The translations under genes were made by a program, and so were the position numbers. Below, one piece after another: positions 27,833 through 37,301 of a stretch of DNA of 64,000 nucleotides. Origin of the DNA: Paenibacillus lentus (GTDB taxonomy: Bacteria; Bacillota; Bacilli; Paenibacillales; Paenibacillaceae); NCBI RefSeq assembly GCF_003931855.1, contig NZ_CP034248.1:3596001-3660000 (forward strand). The letters run 5' to 3'. Positions within the stretch are counted from its first letter, which is position 1. Each line of letters begins with the position of its first letter. The notes under the pieces are model-generated. The model ran no database searches. It saw only the letters and a program-made list of their open reading frames with translations, and was not told where the DNA came from.

Positions 27833-29071
27833 TTAGTGGTTCCTCCTCTCGGGTGGTGTGTACATTTTGTTGGTCTTCAGTAGCATGAATACCAACCGTA
27901 CCAATTTTCGTGCAGAAAGGACGAGTGCTCTTTTGTGCTTATGCTTAGGGACTTCATCGTACTTCTTTTTGTAAAATGCTCCGTACTCTAAGTCGTGCTT
28001 ACGGACGGAGTCCGCGGCCTGAACGAGATAATAACGGAGATACTTGTTGCCGGTGCGCATGCGAGAAGTTTCTTCCGCTTCGAATTCACCGGATTGGTTT
28101 TGGCTCCATACGAGCCCGGCATACTTGGCTAGGTCAGCGTGATTATCAAATCGTTCAATACCGCCGATCTCCGCAATGATGCCAGCCGCGAACACAGGGC
28201 CAATCCCTTTCACGGAGGTGAGGGTTTGTGGAACACCCTTCATGATCTTGGCGATCTCTTTGTCTAACTTCTTCACTTCAGACTCCAAGTGCTGGATTAC
28301 GCTGAGTGTTGTAGCTAAAGAAATATTCACCGGATCGGCCATGGCTTTATCAAGCCGATAGGAAGAGCGGGCAAGTTTCTTTAAGTAAGCCGCGATCTCC
28401 TCCGGATTCTCAAAGCGGTTCTTGCCTTTATCTTGTAAGAAATCAATGAGTTCTTCCATGGACATCGCCATGATTTGGTCCGGCTCGAGTTCTTGGATGA
28501 CCGCCAGACTGGTGTTTCCGAACGTATTGGAGAACGGGTTGTCCTGACGCATCCCGCTGAACTTCAAAAAGACCTGATTTAGGAAATAGGTCTTGTCGCG
28601 TTTAATGTTCTTCATCAAGTGAAATCGCGTGCGGGTGAGGCGCTGCAAGGCTTCATATTGGATGATATCTTTCATCTCATGGGGCAGTCGTCCAAATCGC
28701 AGATGGTCTGCAATCACCCAGGCATCGATGCGATCGTTCTTCGGAAGGGTGTCGTACCCCTTTTTGAAACGCGCCACCTTCCTTGCATTTAAGACGAAAA
28801 CTTGGGACTTCACGTTCGGTTCGTAACTTTGTAACTCATTCTTTAGATAATGGGCAAGATGCCAACCTAGATTTGATGTGGCCTCCATCCCAATGTGAAG
28901 ATGCTCTAGCTTTTCTTTGCTCGCGGTGTCTAACATCTTGTGAATCAGGGTATCCGCCCCGGTTTGATCGTTAGGTACGGCAAAAGAAGCGAGCGATCTT
29001 CCGTCTCCATCCATGAACTGTACATGGTGGGAACGTAAGCTTACGTCTATACCAATCAGCATTGGTGACAT
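27833..29071 (-). CDS. IS110-family DEDD transposase
   Basis: 412 residues, ATG at 29071 (AATAGGAGGTGATT upstream). N-terminal RuvC-like DEDD domain: IGIDVSLRSHH (D), GMEATSNLGWH (E), and TLPKNDRIDAWVIADHLRFG (two D). C-terminal Transposase_20 domain: LTSVKGIGPVFAAGIIAEIG and the conserved serine region WSQNQSGEFEAE, then MRTGNKYLRYYL. All four acidic residues and the serine appear intact, so the enzyme is probably functional. In IS110 elements it works with a bridge RNA encoded in the non-coding end of the element. Confidence 0.93.
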   Translation of the reverse strand: MSPMLIGIDVSLRSHHVQFMDGDGRSLASFAVPNDQTGADTLIHKMLDTASKEKLEHLHIGMEATSNLGWHLAHYLKNELQSYEPNVKSQVFVLNARKVARFKKGYDTLPKNDRIDAWVIADHLRFGRLPHEMKDIIQYEALQRLTRTRFHLMKNIKRDKTYFLNQVFLKFSGMRQDNPFSNTFGNTSLAVIQELEPDQIMAMSMEELIDFLQDKGKNRFENPEEIAAYLKKLARSSYRLDKAMADPVNISLATTLSVIQHLESEVKKLDKEIAKIMKGVPQTLTSVKGIGPVFAAGIIAEIGGIERFDNHADLAKYAGLVWSQNQSGEFEAEETSRMRTGNKYLRYYLVQAADSVRKHDLEYGAFYKKKYDEVPKHKHKRALVLSARKLVRLVFMLLKTNKMYTPPERRNH

Positions 29072-29758
29072 GGAATCACCTCCTATTGCAAAATAATCAA
29101 GCTGATCTCAGACCTGGGTGCCCGTGGAAACCACCGACTTCAGCCTCGTCATCAGCACTCATCCGTAACGCCCGACAATTTCGGGTGCTACTCCCCAGGC
29201 GATACGGCGGCGCAACCAGCGGTTAGAACATGAGTGATGGGTCACGGGTAACAGGCTTATTAAGCAGTACCTTTCGGCCCGCAAGGAGGGAAAGAAATTT
29301 CCTGAAAAAAGCTTGTCGACCCCATTGTTCCACAGGCAGGCCCGAGAGTAAATACCTATAACGTTCTTGAAACTATGCGACCTCTCGCATGAAGAACAGT
29401 AGGCTATGCAGTTGTCAAAGAGCGCATGACAAAAAAGCAAAACAGCTTATGGATAAGCTCGGCTTCCCCTTCCGAAGGGGTGAACCGGGTAAAACAAAGG
29501 GGTGAAACTAAGGATGAGGAAGCCGAGACTTCTTTATGCACATGACCGCTCAACTTACGATCCGGATCCATAAGATGAGCCTTTGTGGATGTTGCGCGAA
29601 GCTACGCTTCCCCGACTTCCGTTCCTCGCCTTCGGGCTGCGGTACGGGTTCGGCTACATCCTCAACCATGTAGCAAAACTGGTAAATTCACTAAGTCTAT
29701 TTCTAGCTGTCCGGATCAACTGGAAATTGGCTTAAAATGAGCTTCTAAAAATATTATA
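29072..29758 (-). ncRNA. Long structured 5' non-coding end of the IS110 element, probable bridge RNA region
   Basis: 687 bp without a credible gene but rich in stems. Seen directly: 29363-29397 (outer GTTCTT/AAGAAC, inner ATGCGA/TCGCAT with CCTC loop), 29444-29459 (AGCTTAT/ATAAGCT), 29458-29467 with 29518-29527 (CTCGGCTTCC / GGAAGCCGAG) enclosing 29466-29480 (CCCCTT/AAGGGG). IS110-group elements encode their bridge RNA upstream of the transposase gene, on the same strand. The exact RNA ends and its two guide loops were not resolved. Confidence 0.6.
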
Positions 29759-30840
29759 CGAGGAGTCATAAAGTGTACGCTATAGTTTTCATTTGTAAAA
29801 TGATCATGTACATCATGAGATAATTTAGGAGATAATTGGACTCCCTTCATACCCTCAACTTCCATTTTGGCCAAATTTGATCCATCTTTCATTTCCAGCC
29901 AACCGTCTTCCGTCCACTTCATTTTTTGAATCGATGTTTCGCGTCCTAATGGATTTAGGAGAGTTCCCTCAATCGGGCGCGACATGAGATGAGCTATATA
30001 CCATTCGCCTGTTTGTGTTTGAACTAATGAACCATGACCTGCTTTTTGCATGATTGAATTTGGATTATACATTTCAAAATGTCCCGCATCAGGATCACCA
30101 AGTGAAAAAAGGTGTCGTGGTGAAGATGTAATAATCGGTTCTTTGGATGGATGCGGTTCATATGGGCCAAAAATATTCTTCGAACGTCCGATCTCTACCC
30201 CATGCGCATAGCCTGTACCGCCAGCAGCTATAATAAGATAGTAATATCCATTATATTTATATATTTGTGGAGCTTCAGCACATCCACGGGTGGTAAAGCC
30301 TTGCGTTACCCGGTGCCAGTTACCAACGATCTCACCGTGGTCTAAATTAAACTCAGCAATTACAATATGTCCAGGCGCTTGATACCCTTGACGCGTTTCC
30401 CATTCAAGGATGGAGACATAATGTTTTCCATCCTCATCATGAAAAATGGCTGGGTCGAAACCGATGGATGTTATATAAATGGGATCAGACCAAGGACCAT
30501 TGATGTCTTCTGCCCACATGGCATAGGAATCTGAGTTAAATTCACAACCTGCCATATTTAACATGTGAGAATATGCTAACCAGTATTTCTTGGTGGATGG
30601 GTTATAAGATAAGTGTGGCGCCCAAATCCCAGCCGGTGTAGGCGTTCCCCGTAAATTGACTTCACCATTTTTAAGTACGCAATTGATGAGCTCCCAATTC
30701 GCTAAATCCGTTGACTTATAAATTTGTATACCGGGGTTCCAATGAAAAGTAGATGTTGCGATATAGTAAACATCATCAACCCGAATAATTGATGGATCAG
30801 GTGCCATTCCAGGTATAATAGGATTTTTAATTAATGTCAT
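29759..30840 (-). pseudogene. 5' fragment of the GH43 glycosidase gene
   Basis: ATG at 30840 behind GAAAGGAACTAG. Residues 1-361 hold the five-bladed propeller of GH43: IIPGMAPDPSIIRVDD (catalytic base aspartate), SIGFDPAIFHDEDG (pKa-modulating aspartate) and TTRGCAEAPQIYKYNG (acid glutamate). After TPR at residue 361 the frame runs ~14 codons into the insertion sequence and stops at 29716. If translated, the product would be a propeller lacking the C-terminal beta-sandwich, probably unstable. The gene is divergent from an AraC regulator and has a cre-like site upstream. Confidence 0.9.
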
Positions 30841-30923
30841 ATTTCTAGTTCCTTTCTACGTATTATAATCGAATCAACGCGACGTTATTAATTACCCTTT
30901 TATTATATTCTCTAGTCACACAT

Positions 30924-30937
30924 TGATATCGCTTTCT
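30924..30937. promoter_or_regulatory. cre-like site between GH43 and its AraC regulator
   Basis: TGATATCGCTTTCT matches 13 of 14 positions of the catabolite-responsive consensus on one strand. It lies ~85 bp upstream of the GH43 start and ~97 bp upstream of the AraC gene, suggesting CcpA repression of the pair. Confidence 0.55.
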
Positions 30938-31033
30938 TTTAGCTGCTTACCTATATTATAATCATGTTGTATCTAGAAATACGATTGCATATTTCAGGTT
31001 TAATTTACCCAAATCAAAGGTGGCTTTTCTAAA

Positions 31034-31927
31034 ATGGATATAAAGGGCTTTATAGGTAGTACAACACAACTTCTTCCCCGTATCGATTGGAATATACGAT
31101 TTTTTGGAGCGCATAAACAAACAGTTGACTCTAGTTGGTCAATGACTAAGGAATTCCACCATGCTTTTGAAATATTAATTGTGTTAGATGGCGCTCAAGA
31201 GACATTTATCGAAAATGAACAATTTATATTAAAAAAGGATGATATTCTCCTTATTCCCCCTGGATTCGAGCATACCAATCAATGTATCTCATCAGAATCT
31301 ATGACTTATTTTTGTGCGCATTTTGATATAGATGAACCTTCTTTAAGAATGAAGATTATGCGAAACTGCGATTGGGTCTATACCCCTTTAAATCCATACT
31401 ACAGCAGGTTAAGGGAATGTATTACGAAATGGATCGGAATTTTAGATGAACCAGAAATATTGTTTTCAAAAGCGAAATTAAGAGCACAAGTTGTCCTCTT
31501 TCAGTTATTAGAGGTTTTGGTAGATATACAACCAGTAAACACAAATATACGAACAAATCAGTCTATGACTACAGCAAAATATGCTAAAGAAATTGCTGAC
31601 GCCATAAAGTGGACTTTTAAGAAAAATTTAATTGAGAATAGAGGTAATGTAGATTACACCGTTCACATACAACCTATTATTGCTTCCCTTGGGATCAGCC
31701 CCAATTATGGATTAGAAGTCTTTCAAAAAATTTATCATATGTCACCCCGAAAATATTTATCCGATCTAAAATTACAGGAAGCTAAAATTTTGCTTCAACA
31801 ACCAGAGCTTTCTTTGAATGAGATTGCCAATCGATTGGGTTATAAAAACCTTTCTCACTTTAGCAGGCAATTTAAGAGGTGGACGGGGATAAATCCATCA
31901 GATTATCGCAAAAAAACAAACCTTTAA
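31034..31927 (+). CDS. AraC-family regulator, probably of the GH43 gene
   Basis: 297 residues, ATG at 31034 behind GGTGG. N-terminal cupin-like sensor: HHAFEILIVLDGAQETFIE, then KKDDILLIPPGFEHTNQC. C-terminal AraC double HTH (~190-297): LSDLKLQEAKILLQQPELSL and IANRLGYKNLSHFSRQFKRW. The divergent GH43 gene is the natural target, with a plant-derived sugar as likely signal. With the GH43 gene broken the regulator may now be an orphan. Ends before a strong bidirectional terminator. Confidence 0.9.
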   Translation: MDIKGFIGSTTQLLPRIDWNIRFFGAHKQTVDSSWSMTKEFHHAFEILIVLDGAQETFIENEQFILKKDDILLIPPGFEHTNQCISSESMTYFCAHFDIDEPSLRMKIMRNCDWVYTPLNPYYSRLRECITKWIGILDEPEILFSKAKLRAQVVLFQLLEVLVDIQPVNTNIRTNQSMTTAKYAKEIADAIKWTFKKNLIENRGNVDYTVHIQPIIASLGISPNYGLEVFQKIYHMSPRKYLSDLKLQEAKILLQQPELSLNEIANRLGYKNLSHFSRQFKRWTGINPSDYRKKTNL

Positions 31928-31952
31928 CAGGCTTTAACAGACTATCGATAAA

Positions 31953-31995
31953 AAACACCGATTCTGTTATATTTAATAACATGGAATCGGTGTTT
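31953..31995. terminator. Bidirectional terminator after the AraC gene
   Basis: Arms AAACACCGATTC (31953-31964) and GAATCGGTGTTT (31984-31995) are perfect complements, with further pairing of TGTTAT to ATAACA inside the loop. It serves the AraC gene and the converging DUF2200 gene. Confidence 0.92.
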
Positions 31996-32009
31996 CTTCG
32001 TTTTAATTA

Positions 32010-32360
32010 TTATTTTCGCAAAATCTTCTCCATTGCTTTTCCCTTTGCTAACTCATCAATCAGCTTATCCAAATAGCGAATTTCTTGCATCGTTGGTTCC
32101 TCAATGTCTTCTACTCGGACACCGCAGACTACTCCTTTGATTAAAGCCCGCGAAGGATTCATTTGGGTAGCCTCCGCAAAGAATGTCTCAAAGTCTGTCT
32201 TATTCTCCAGTTGCGCTTCCAAGTCTTCCTGGCTATACCCTGTCAACCAACGGATGATTTCATCGACATCTGCTTTCGTACGACCTTTTTTCTCGGCCTT
32301 TGCAACATAATGGGGATAAACACTTGCGAAACTCATTGTATAGATACGATGTTTGGTCAT
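32010..32360 (-). CDS. DUF2200 family protein
   Basis: 116 residues, ATG at 32360 behind GCAGGATG. The protein matches DUF2200 throughout: [53 protein letters not shown], and [20 protein letters not shown]. Family function unknown; members are cytosolic, single-domain and of this length. It looks intact and monocistronic. Confidence 0.9.
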   Translation of the reverse strand: MTKHRIYTMSFASVYPHYVAKAEKKGRTKADVDEIIRWLTGYSQEDLEAQLENKTDFETFFAEATQMNPSRALIKGVVCGVRVEDIEEPTMQEIRYLDKLIDELAKGKAMEKILRK

Positions 32361-32531
32361 AATACATCCTGCCTTATATGGTTTTCTTTATTATAATAAA
32401 AAATTGACGTGTTTAAACCAAAGCCGTTATTTATTTAGCTCAGAAACACTATCGTATACTCTAAATCGATCCGTAATCCGTGGATTAGCCAGTGTAACGC
32501 ATAGAGGGACCCGTTCACTACTATTATTCCT

Positions 32532-32936
32532 TTAGAAGCAGGTATACCATAAAATAACGGATGAAGGGAATCTTCCAAATGAATACGTCGGAAATATGAA
32601 TCCCTGTGTAAAACCAAATGGGTTAGTTGATGTGACAAACATCAAAAAAACATTAAAGGTACGAGTGACAATAATCGTCCATCGGTTCTGACAGCCTGCA
32701 GCAAATGACACGGCGCCTTGGGTCGGCTGCTGGAATACAAAGTTCTGCGCTAGAGCCGGAGACTGCGATAGCTGCTGAAACGTACCCAGTAACTGAGGCG
32801 GTGGCGGCGTAATACCTGGAGGCAATCCCCCTCCAGGCCCGACTCCTGGTGGTGCCTGAATTCCAGGCGTGGAAGGCACACTACCTGGCGGGATTGGAAA
32901 AGGCGCAAATGGAGTGAACGCTCTACTGTTTTTCAT
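32532..32936 (-). CDS. Proline/glycine-rich protein of unknown function
   Basis: About 134 residues from ATG at 32936, preceded by GAGAGGGTGAG. The first ~45 residues are nearly all P, G, F and small residues (FAPFPIPPGSVPSTPG, GGGLPPGITPPPPQ), the middle is Gln-rich, and the C-terminal ~60 are hydrophobic and aromatic after a single CQNRWTII segment. This resembles small Bacillales spore-surface or envelope proteins with a cysteine-aromatic tail, though the C-terminal part does not match well, perhaps because of a frameshift near its end. Function not assigned. Confidence 0.5.
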   Translation of the reverse strand: MKNSRAFTPFAPFPIPPGSVPSTPGIQAPPGVGPGGGLPPGITPPPPQLLGTFQQLSQSPALAQNFVFQQPTQGAVSFAAGCQNRWTIIVTRTFNVFLMFVTSTNPFGFTQGFIFPTYSFGRFPSSVILWYTCF

Positions 32937-33091
32937 GGATCTCACCCTCTCTTATTCGAATCGACATAGATCGTTACACTACAGTATGCACAGGCGTTAG
33001 CACATGTTCTTCGAACCGACTCTTCCTCCTAATCTATAGGAACAAAAGAGTACCTATAACACTAGAATTTAGCATTAACTTCAATTAAAAA

Positions 33092-33474
33092 TTACCGCTG
33101 CACGATCTGAACAAGGTTCCCACATGTATCATCGAAGACAGCTATTGTGACGTCACCCATTTTTGTCGGCTCCATCGTAAACCTTACACCTTTTTCCATT
33201 AACTGTCCGTACTCTGCGTGAATATCTTCAACCCCAAACATGGTTACTGGGATGCCTTCAGCAAATAACTTCTGTTGATACTCTTTTGCGGCTGGATGGT
33301 TATTCGGTTCAAGTAAAAGCTCGGTACCCTCATGATCCTCGGGAGATACAAGCGTTATCCACCTAAATTCTCCTGTCGGAACGTCATGCTTTTTTACAAA
33401 TCCAAGCTTTTCTGAATAAAACTCCAGTGCCTTGTCTTGATCTTGTACGAATATACTGGTACAATAATCTTCAT
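33092..33474 (-). pseudogene. Frameshifted VOC (glyoxalase-like) gene
   Basis: A good start (AAAGGAGG, ATG at 33474) gives only MKIIV before leaving the family frame. The next frame continues TSIFVQDQDKALEFYSEKLG, TGEFRWITLVSPEDHEGTEL, GVEDIHAEYGQLMEKGV and ends TCGNLVQIVQR at 33092. One base is missing at about codon 5. The rest is a complete ~125-residue VOC domain. It could be a true null or a sequencing error. Confidence 0.8.
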
Positions 33475-33580
33475 TCTGTTTTTGCCTCCTTTGATAGGTA
33501 TGACGTATTGTCCTCTGCTAACAATCTGGCTCCAAGCAGCAAAAAACATACATTCGTCAGAAATTTTTTTTGAATACAAC

Positions 33581-33602
33581 AAAAAGCCGCCATGTAGGCG
33601 GC
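33581..33602 (-). terminator. Terminator of the stalk-domain protein gene
   Basis: Minus-strand GCCGCC / GGCGGC stem with a 5-nt loop followed by TTTTT. Confidence 0.85.
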
Positions 33603-33680
33603 AAGCTGCGCATTGATTGAATCTATTGTTCCCGTTATTATAGTTAGCATATTGCTTATGTTATCATTGCCTCATTCTTA

Positions 33681-34907
33681 TTATTTCATGTTCTGCCAGC
33701 CTTTGAAGTCGTGAATGGCAAAGCCGGCATAACTTGTATAGCGTGCCAATTGATTATGGGCGGACTGAAGTTCCTTTTCCATCACTTCATTGCTCATGGA
33801 ATGGAATGAGACCCGGGGGCCCTCTGTGCTTTTAACCGTTTCTACGGCAACAACAATTTTCTTCTTCAGCGTGGATGCTTCCCTCAGCATGGCCTGTGCA
33901 TTGTCGACAATTCCATTATTGCCCAACGCATGATTCCGATAGTTCATAATGACGAGACAGTCGAACTTCTCCAGCATCCATGCGCTCATACTGTAATTTT
34001 TCCCGGGGATATGAACCGTATTGAGCCAGTACGGAACATCCATCGTAATTTTCAAGCCGCTGCCTTTGGTTTCTTTTTCAATCAGTCTCAAATTGTCCAT
34101 CCAGCTCTCAAGAATCGCCTTGTTGCTCTTTGTCCATTCCTTAAGCGCATAAGGTTCAATATCGAAATGTAGTCCTGTAAAGCTTGATTCCGGGCCAACT
34201 GCAGAATTATAAGTTTTGACCCATGTGATGAATTCTCGAATATCCTCCTGCTTTGACTTATAGACCCATTCGGGACGCCCTTCAAGTGCTTCCACTACAA
34301 TTCCTTCGCTTTTAGCTTTTCGAATAAAGCCCTCATATATCGCTGGATCGATATCTCTATCCACCTGAAGGTAAATAGCTGTTACACCCTTCATTTTTGC
34401 GAAGCTTATAATTTTCTCTTGATCCTGTTTGATGATCTGAGTATCCCATATCCATGTTCCTTTCGGAACATGATCCACGGAGGTCATAATGCTCACCAGA
34501 TTGTGCTTGGGCTGCCACTCCACATTTGCATCCAGGGCTTCACTTATAAAACGCAGCGGAACCATCGTCCTGCCGTTTTTGAGCACGGCCGCCCCTTCAA
34601 AGTTTACTCTTTTTCCGTTCACCAGTGCATGATGATCACCAATTACCAAAATAACAGTGTCACGGTTAAGCGAGATCGTAATTTGTTTTAAATTTTCATC
34701 CCATTTCGTAGCTGCTCCGAGCTTGTCGGATACGAATGCAAGTGGAACCATTGTAAGATTAGATCTCTGGTCAATATAGGGGTTCTCATCTGGAAATTGT
34801 ACATCACGCCCATCCACAGATACTCGAACTTCAGAAGCGTAGCTAGCAGGGCTAAACGCAGCTAAGCTTAGCATGATAGCTAACGTGCATATAAGCCATT
34901 TTCTCAT
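33681..34907 (-). CDS. Exported protein with copper-amine-oxidase-N (stalk) domain and TIM-barrel-like C-terminus
   Basis: About 408 residues from ATG at 34907, selected because it begins the signal peptide MRKWLICTLAIMLSLAAF and has GATGAGG upstream; the open frame extends further but lacks signals. Residues ~30-125 carry two stalk repeats (NLTMVPLAFVSDKLGAATKW and GRTMVPLRFISEALDANVEW). From ~135 on, WIWDTQII, FTGLHFDIEPYALKEW, LKITMDVPYW and FDCLVIMNYRNH resemble a (beta/alpha)8 glycoside-hydrolase-like fold with a conserved DIEP. It is likely a surface or secreted hydrolase-like protein; substrate unknown. It lies beyond the end of the arabinose operon, separated by its own terminator. 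Confidence 0.8.
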   Translation of the reverse strand: MRKWLICTLAIMLSLAAFSPASYASEVRVSVDGRDVQFPDENPYIDQRSNLTMVPLAFVSDKLGAATKWDENLKQITISLNRDTVILVIGDHHALVNGKRVNFEGAAVLKNGRTMVPLRFISEALDANVEWQPKHNLVSIMTSVDHVPKGTWIWDTQIIKQDQEKIISFAKMKGVTAIYLQVDRDIDPAIYEGFIRKAKSEGIVVEALEGRPEWVYKSKQEDIREFITWVKTYNSAVGPESSFTGLHFDIEPYALKEWTKSNKAILESWMDNLRLIEKETKGSGLKITMDVPYWLNTVHIPGKNYSMSAWMLEKFDCLVIMNYRNHALGNNGIVDNAQAMLREASTLKKKIVVAVETVKSTEGPRVSFHSMSNEVMEKELQSAHNQLARYTSYAGFAIHDFKGWQNMK

Positions 34908-35065
34908 GGGTGATATCCTCATCTTTGTGAAATTTGTTCTTTTTCTTACTGAGCACACATCGTCACATAATGAGATTATACGGGATGTAATAATTGGAAA
35001 CAAGGGCAGTAGGTTCATTCGGCTCTACATTCCCCTTTTCGAGCTTAAATTTCTTAACAGCACAA

Positions 35066-35088
35066 AAAACCGCGCTGTACGCGGTTTT
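35066..35088. terminator. Terminator of the arabinose operon
   Basis: AAAACCGCG (35066-35074) and CGCGGTTTT (35080-35088) form a 9-bp perfect stem with a 5-nt loop and tails suited to either strand. It lies ~45 bp past the araA stop. Confidence 0.92.
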
Positions 35089-35131
35089 GTGGTGTATTCC
35101 TGTCCTCCGGCAAAAGAGTCGCCTTGGAGAT

Positions 35132-36556
35132 TTATTTAATAACTACGTATTCTAAGTTAACAAGTTTTGCATAGGTGATAATTTGGTCTGTTGTTAAGTT
35201 TAATGAAACAACGGTATGATGACCGCCGCCATTCTCAATCCAAGCTTTAACCCCGTCTTGGAAGTTTGGTTTAACTTCCCAAAGCACGCGGGCCACTGGC
35301 AGTTTTGGTGCTGGAACCTTCGGTTCAAAGGCCGTAACTTCGTTAATCAATAGTTTGTAGTGAGTACCAAAGTCAGCCATTGAAACAACTACGCCGTCCC
35401 CACTTTTACCGTCAAACACTAATCGGGCTGGATCTTCACGATCGCCAATGCCTAATGGAGATACAATAATTTTTGGTTTGTTGCTCGCCAATGTAGGATC
35501 CACTTCAAGCATATGCGATTGTAGAATGGCTTCTTGACCTGCCGCCAATTCATAAGTGTAATCTTCCATAAAGCCCGTGGATTGGTTGTGGCTCATCACT
35601 TTAAGCAGGCGATCAAGTGCAGCCGTCTTCCAATCCCCTTCCCCCGCAAAGCCATATCCTTGGGCCATCAAGCGTTGAACGGCTAATCCAGGAAGTTGCT
35701 TCATGCCATGCAAATCTTCGAAGTTTGTAGTGAAAGCATTGTAGCCGCCTTGATCCAGGAAACGTTTTATGGCAATTTCATAGCTTGCTTGTACTTTGAC
35801 GCTAGCCTCCCAGTGTTCCTTACTGTAAGTCCCGTAATCAAAGTCATAAAGCTCTGCATATTCCGCAAACAAAGCGTCAATTTCTTCTTCTTTAACTTCA
35901 TTCACGTACTGAACAAGGTCGCCAATGCCAAAGTAGTCCACGGTCCAGCCAAATTGAATTTGTGCTTCAACCTTATCTCCTTCGGTGACGCCCACGTTAC
36001 GCATGTTGTCGCCAAAGCGAGCGACCTTAATATTGAAGCTTTCATTATAGGCAACGGCGACGTCCATCCATTCTGCAATCTGCTTTTGTACTTCAGGGCG
36101 TTCCCAATAGCCTACTACAATTTTGTTTTGTTTCTTCAAGCGCGCATTAATAAAGCCATATTCACGATCACCGTGAGCTGCTTGGTTGAGATTCATGAAG
36201 TCCATATCGATCGTTGCCCAAGGGATGCTTTCATTATATTGCGTAGCCAGGTGAAGCAAAGGTTTCTGCAAGAGCTTTGTTCCACGAATCCACATTTTTG
36301 CAGGCGAAAACGTATGCATCCAGGTAATGACACCTGCAACTTCATCACGATAGTTGACTTCCTTCATGATACTTGTGATTTTATCTGCGCTGACAGCCAA
36401 ATCCTGTAATACTAACGGGTAAGGCAAAACTCCGCTTTTATTCAAAGCATCTGTCATTGCTTGAGCGTGTGCCTTAACCTCAGATAATGCCTCTTCCCCA
36501 TATAGATGCTGTGACCCGACGACAAACCAAAATTGTTTAGCAGCAACTGTTGACAT
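35132..36556 (-). CDS. araA: L-arabinose isomerase
   Basis: About 474 residues; ATG at 36556 is preferred over ATG at 36562 because AGAGG lies at the right distance. The sequence is a full-length Ara[17 protein letters not shown] at the start, [72 protein letters not shown] at the end. The Mn-binding residues (Glu in GEGDW, His in MSHN and GGGHH) are present. Converts L-arabinose to L-ribulose in the cytosol. Last gene of the araK-araD-araA operon, 34 bp after araD. Confidence 0.97.
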   Translation of the reverse strand: MSTVAAKQFWFVVGSQHLYGEEALSEVKAHAQAMTDALNKSGVLPYPLVLQDLAVSADKITSIMKEVNYRDEVAGVITWMHTFSPAKMWIRGTKLLQKPLLHLATQYNESIPWATIDMDFMNLNQAAHGDREYGFINARLKKQNKIVVGYWERPEVQKQIAEWMDVAVAYNESFNIKVARFGDNMRNVGVTEGDKVEAQIQFGWTVDYFGIGDLVQYVNEVKEEEIDALFAEYAELYDFDYGTYSKEHWEASVKVQASYEIAIKRFLDQGGYNAFTTNFEDLHGMKQLPGLAVQRLMAQGYGFAGEGDWKTAALDRLLKVMSHNQSTGFMEDYTYELAAGQEAILQSHMLEVDPTLASNKPKIIVSPLGIGDREDPARLVFDGKSGDGVVVSMADFGTHYKLLINEVTAFEPKVPAPKLPVARVLWEVKPNFQDGVKAWIENGGGHHTVVSLNLTTDQIITYAKLVNLEYVVIK

Positions 36557-36589
36557 ATTCATCCTCTTTTCTATGATTTTATAGATTAA

Positions 36590-37285
36590 TTAATTTTGCC
36601 CGTAGTAAGCGTCTTTTCCATGTTTGCGCAAGTAATGTTTATCTAAAATACGTTGTGGTAATTCCTCTGCAAAACGGTTTAATTCTCTCGCAAATAGATT
36701 CATTTTCGATACTTCTTCCAGCACAACGCTATTCATTACCGCTGATTTCGCATCTTTCCCCCAAGTAAACGGTCCATGTCCCTTGAGTAAAACACCAGGA
36801 ACGGCCATAATATCTATGCCACGCTGTTCGAAGGTTTCGATGATTACCCGGCCGGTTTCCGCCTCGTAACCCCGATCCACTTCCTCTTGTGTCAAGAAGC
36901 GAGCGCAGGGTACAGAACCATAGAATGTATCAGCATGCGTCGTCCCCATAACTGGAACATCCAGCCCTGCTTGAGCCCAGACGGTCGCCCAGGTGGAATG
37001 GGTGTGCACGATGCCGCCAATTTGCGGGTAATGCTTATAGAGCACAGCGTGAGTAGGCGTATCGGAGGAAGGTCTTAATTCTCCTTCGACAACATTGCCT
37101 TCCAGATCCACAACGACCATATCGCTGGCTTTCATCGTCTCATAGCTTACACCGCTTGGTTTTATCACGAACAAACCGCTTTCACGATCGATGGCGCTTA
37201 CATTTCCCCACGTATATTTAATAAGTCCCTGTTTTGGCAATTCCAGATTAGCCTGGAAAACTTCTTCTTTAAGTTGTTCTAACAC
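36590..37285 (-). CDS. araD: L-ribulose-5-phosphate 4-epimerase
   Basis: About 231 residues from GTG at 37285, which follows GGGAGGGAGAAAG and starts the usual [16 protein letters not shown]; an ATG at 37300 lies inside the ribosome-binding region. Class II aldolase fold with [16 protein letters not shown], phosphate-binding [19 protein letters not shown], and zinc histidines in [11 protein letters not shown] and [11 protein letters not shown]. Epimerises L-ribulose-5-phosphate to D-xylulose-5-phosphate. Middle gene of the operon, starting 17 bp after the kinase stop. Confidence 0.96.
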   Translation of the reverse strand: MLEQLKEEVFQANLELPKQGLIKYTWGNVSAIDRESGLFVIKPSGVSYETMKASDMVVVDLEGNVVEGELRPSSDTPTHAVLYKHYPQIGGIVHTHSTWATVWAQAGLDVPVMGTTHADTFYGSVPCARFLTQEEVDRGYEAETGRVIIETFEQRGIDIMAVPGVLLKGHGPFTWGKDAKSAVMNSVVLEEVSKMNLFARELNRFAEELPQRILDKHYLRKHGKDAYYGQN

Positions 37286-37301
37286 CTTTCTCCCTCCCAT
37301 T

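Larger units (their letters stand above)
27653..29758 (-). mobile_element. IS110-family insertion sequence inside the GH43 gene
   Basis: About 2.1 kb. Ends were set from the interrupted gene: TCG is present at both junctions (27653-27655 and 29759-29761 as CGA on the plus strand) and the host gene reads through exactly if one copy is removed. The short shared core and absence of long terminal repeats fit IS110-type recombination. It has 180 bp of non-coding DNA after and 687 bp before its transposase gene. Confidence 0.85.

Noticed and set aside
29159..29440. Small minus-strand gene in front of the IS110 transposase
   Set aside because: No ribosome binding site, odd composition, and it overlaps the strongly structured non-coding end of the element.
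35696..36409. Long plus-strand frame opposite araA
   Set aside because: A shadow of the clearly coding araA strand, without its own start signals.
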